A DNA stretch of 64,000 nucleotides from Ignavibacteriales bacterium UBA1304 (lineage in GTDB: Bacteria; Bacteroidota; Ignavibacteria; Ignavibacteriales; Ignavibacteriaceae): positions 14,259-78,258 of the forward strand of contig DBTY01000035.1 of NCBI GenBank assembly GCA_002307295.1, in the 5' to 3' direction. The position numbers and the translations under genes were made by a program. The notes under the pieces are model-generated. The model searched no databases and was not told the DNA's origin. It saw only the letters and a list, made by a program, of their open reading frames with translations. This document shows, in pieces, positions 62,216 through 64,000 of the stretch. The first letter of the stretch is position 1. Each line of letters opens with the position of its first letter.

Positions 62216-63820
62216 ATGCAAAAAAATGCGGTTATGCTGTTAATTATTTGTATCGTTTGCTTAAATACTAATGGTTTTGGGCGACCAAACGATTCGCTAA
62301 AATCTATCAGAAAAAATAATCTGGAAAAAACAATTAGACTCAGCCAGACTAAACTTTTCGGCGAAAAATATAATTCTGAAGGAGGAGTTTTACCTGGGGT
62401 CGAACAGCTTAACGCCTTAAAAAAAACAAACAAAATACATTCAACTACTTATTTGCCTCAGCAGGTTATAATAGATGATACGACTAAATATTCTTATACC
62501 TACGACGGTAATGGAAACAGACTTACTATACTTATTCAAAGATTGAAAAACAATATATGGATAGATTCTTTAAGGGGAACCTATACATATAACAATAATA
62601 ATGATCCGCTTTCTTTAACTTATGAAAAATTAATTAATGGAGCGTGGAGCTCTACATATCGTTATGTCTATGCTTATGACGTAAATGAAAATTTAATCTT
62701 GGAAGAATATGACAAATGGACAAATAACTCCTGGTCGGCCACGTCAAAGAACATTAGTTCTTTTAGACCTGACGGAAAAAGACTTTCGTATGTTGTAGAA
62801 GGATGGAATAATGATACGCTGGTCTACGGTAACGGAGCGACTTGTTCTTATGATAATAACGATTTTCTTATTTCAATCCTTAGTCAGCAATTCAAGAACA
62901 ATGCCTGGGTAAACTCATCGCGTGAAACTTATACAAACAATAGCGCCGGACTTCCGCTGATTGTACTTGTTGAAGAATGGGAAAATAACTCATGGACAAA
63001 CTTTGACAGAACCACAAACGCTTATGATAGCGCTGGCAGCCAGGTTTCATTAGTATATGAAGAATGGGTCGACAGCATTTGGGTAAAAGGCAACTGTGAG
63101 ATGATGACTTATGATAATGAATCGCGACCGATTTGCGTCAACTATAAAGTGTGGGAAAACAATTCTTGGGTAGATTACTCGCGCGAGACTTATTCGTATA
63201 ATGAGCGTGGAGCAATACTTACATTCTTGGAAGAAAGGTGGGCTGATAGTTTATGGATTGGTTATACCAGATACACTAATACTTTTGATAATAATGGAAA
63301 CCTGCTGACTCTACTTAACGAAAACTGGACAAATTCTGCCTGGGTATATTTTTCACAATTCAATTATGTTTATGATAATAACGGAAATGAAATTTCGGGA
63401 GAGTATAACCGGTGGATAAATAACGTATTGACTTCTGCAAGGAGTTCATTATCTCTTTATTATAACAACGGTTTAGGAGACCTGAGTTTTTTTGGGCATA
63501 AAATAACCGCTTTATATACTTCTATTACTGACGTAAAAACATCTGGCGGTTTGGTAAATACATTTAGTTTAAAACAGAACTACCCAAATCCTTTTAACCC
63601 CGCAACAACAATACAATATTCTGTTCCTCAAACAGTAAATGTAAGTCTTATAATATATAATGCGTTAGGGCAGGTTGTAAGCAGATTGGTAAATGAAGAA
63701 AAACCAGCCGGCTCTTATAGCGTTGTTTTTAACGCGAACAATTTATCATCAGGCGTATATTTTTATGAGCTGCGCGCAGGAAGTTTTGCCCAGACTCGTA
63801 AATTGCTCTTACTGAAATAA
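62216..63820 (+). CDS. Secreted T9SS protein with ~35-residue aromatic repeats
   Basis: 534 residues. A signal peptide (about 1-21) and a linker of ~70 residues are followed by about ten tandem repeats (residues ~90-440) of ~33-36 residues; each reads roughly W.NNSW...SR.TY.YD.NGN.LS...E.W. They recall YD/RHS-type beta-hairpin repeats but are shorter and contain NNSWV. The end is a type IX sorting domain from NYPNPFNPATTIQYSVP to the C-terminus. Probably a surface-exposed fibrous or adhesive protein. The ATG follows AGAGGTTTTTA. Confidence 0.78.
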   Translation: MQKNAVMLLIICIVCLNTNGFGRPNDSLKSIRKNNLEKTIRLSQTKLFGEKYNSEGGVLPGVEQLNALKKTNKIHSTTYLPQQVIIDDTTKYSYTYDGNGNRLTILIQRLKNNIWIDSLRGTYTYNNNNDPLSLTYEKLINGAWSSTYRYVYAYDVNENLILEEYDKWTNNSWSATSKNISSFRPDGKRLSYVVEGWNNDTLVYGNGATCSYDNNDFLISILSQQFKNNAWVNSSRETYTNNSAGLPLIVLVEEWENNSWTNFDRTTNAYDSAGSQVSLVYEEWVDSIWVKGNCEMMTYDNESRPICVNYKVWENNSWVDYSRETYSYNERGAILTFLEERWADSLWIGYTRYTNTFDNNGNLLTLLNENWTNSAWVYFSQFNYVYDNNGNEISGEYNRWINNVLTSARSSLSLYYNNGLGDLSFFGHKITALYTSITDVKTSGGLVNTFSLKQNYPNPFNPATTIQYSVPQTVNVSLIIYNALGQVVSRLVNEEKPAGSYSVVFNANNLSSGVYFYELRAGSFAQTRKLLLLK

Positions 63821-63870
63821 GCTTTATAAATATTCCTGAATTCATTTCCATGGTTATAACGGCGCAGAAC

Positions 63871-63894
63871 AGAACGGGCGGGGGCGCCCGTTCT
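63871..63894. other. GC-rich hairpin
   Basis: Perfect 10-bp stem AGAACGGGCG (63871-63880) with CGCCCGTTCT (63885-63894), loop GGGG. It has no T-run directly after, so a terminator role for the upstream gene is possible only in part. Unusually GC-rich for this genome. Confidence 0.45.
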
Positions 63895-63975
63895 ACAATA
63901 AAAAAATTATTTTAATAAAGTTACTATGCCGGTAGTAACATCATATTGGGCGGAAACGACCATTAATTTATTCTG

Positions 63976-63998
63976 TTTAACCCAAATTGCGCAATAGG
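63976..63998 (+). repeat. Dispersed repeat, copy 3
   Basis: TTTAACCCAAATTGCGCAATAGG, nearly the same as 45941-45963. The element may continue beyond the end of the window. Confidence 0.5.
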
Positions 63999-64000
63999 AA

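Noticed and set aside
1..64000. CRISPR arrays, rRNA genes or intact transposases
   Set aside because: No regularly spaced repeats with unique spacers, no rRNA-like segments, and no transposase motifs were seen on reading through the window.

Overview
The window comes from an AT-rich bacterial chromosome, most likely a member of the Ignavibacteria (Ignavibacteriota, in the Chlorobi/Bacteroidota group). Three secreted proteins (4729-6741, 7365-9275, 62216-63820) end in a type IX secretion sorting domain that opens with the motif NYPNPFNP, which is typical of that class. A GWxTD-domain protein, a Lys/Glu-extended ribosomal protein S16, a DUF3467 protein and a zinc-type adenylate kinase fit the same placement. 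No tRNA, rRNA, CRISPR array, integrase or intact transposase is visible; the only tRNA-like structure belongs to the tmRNA gene.

Layout. 71-2370 is the classical rpsP-khpA-rimM-trmD-rplS operon, closed by a terminator and followed by an MqnA-like gene. 3425-4728 is a small accessory patch: a truncated SIR2-like stub, an orphan PD-(D/E)XK-like nuclease, and a probable small RNA with its own promoter and terminator. 4729-9275 holds two large secreted proteins around a NUDIX hydrolase. 9439-12551 (minus) pairs adenosine deaminase with urocanate hydratase. 12898-21056 is housekeeping: a TPR protein, LptF/LptG, an M20 peptidase, a lipoprotein, YgfZ and a cobalamin adenosyltransferase, ending at the tmRNA gene ssrA (21062-21421).

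21671-28385 (minus) is a complete type I restriction-modification locus (hsdR-hsdS-kilA-N-hsdM) lying directly behind ssrA, a common genomic-island position. 28862-38417 contains an acetyltransferase, pyrK-pyrD-folC, rho and a tightly overlapping GWxTD-pdxA-methyltransferase-ftsE run. 38545-45756 has adk, a secreted propeller-like protein, a membrane-anchored unknown, a SpoIIE-type phosphatase and a DEAD-box helicase.

46449-50854 is a phosphate/phosphonate uptake block in which a PhnDCE-type transporter sits directly before pstB and phoU, with no pstS, pstC or pstA. It is followed by a convergent TetR regulator, a PpiD-like chaperone, aroK-aroB and a transporter. 57005-59079 (minus) holds a ferredoxin, a Cys-cluster protein and a secreted papain-like protein. 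The window ends with an M16 peptidase and a repeat-rich secreted protein.

The points most worth a second look are the PhnDCE/PstB/PhoU hybrid, the KilA-N protein inside the type I system, the candidate small RNA at 4464-4622, the SIR2 stub with its nuclease neighbour, and the cluster of short palindromes and dispersed repeats in the 45.8-46.4 kb intergenic region.
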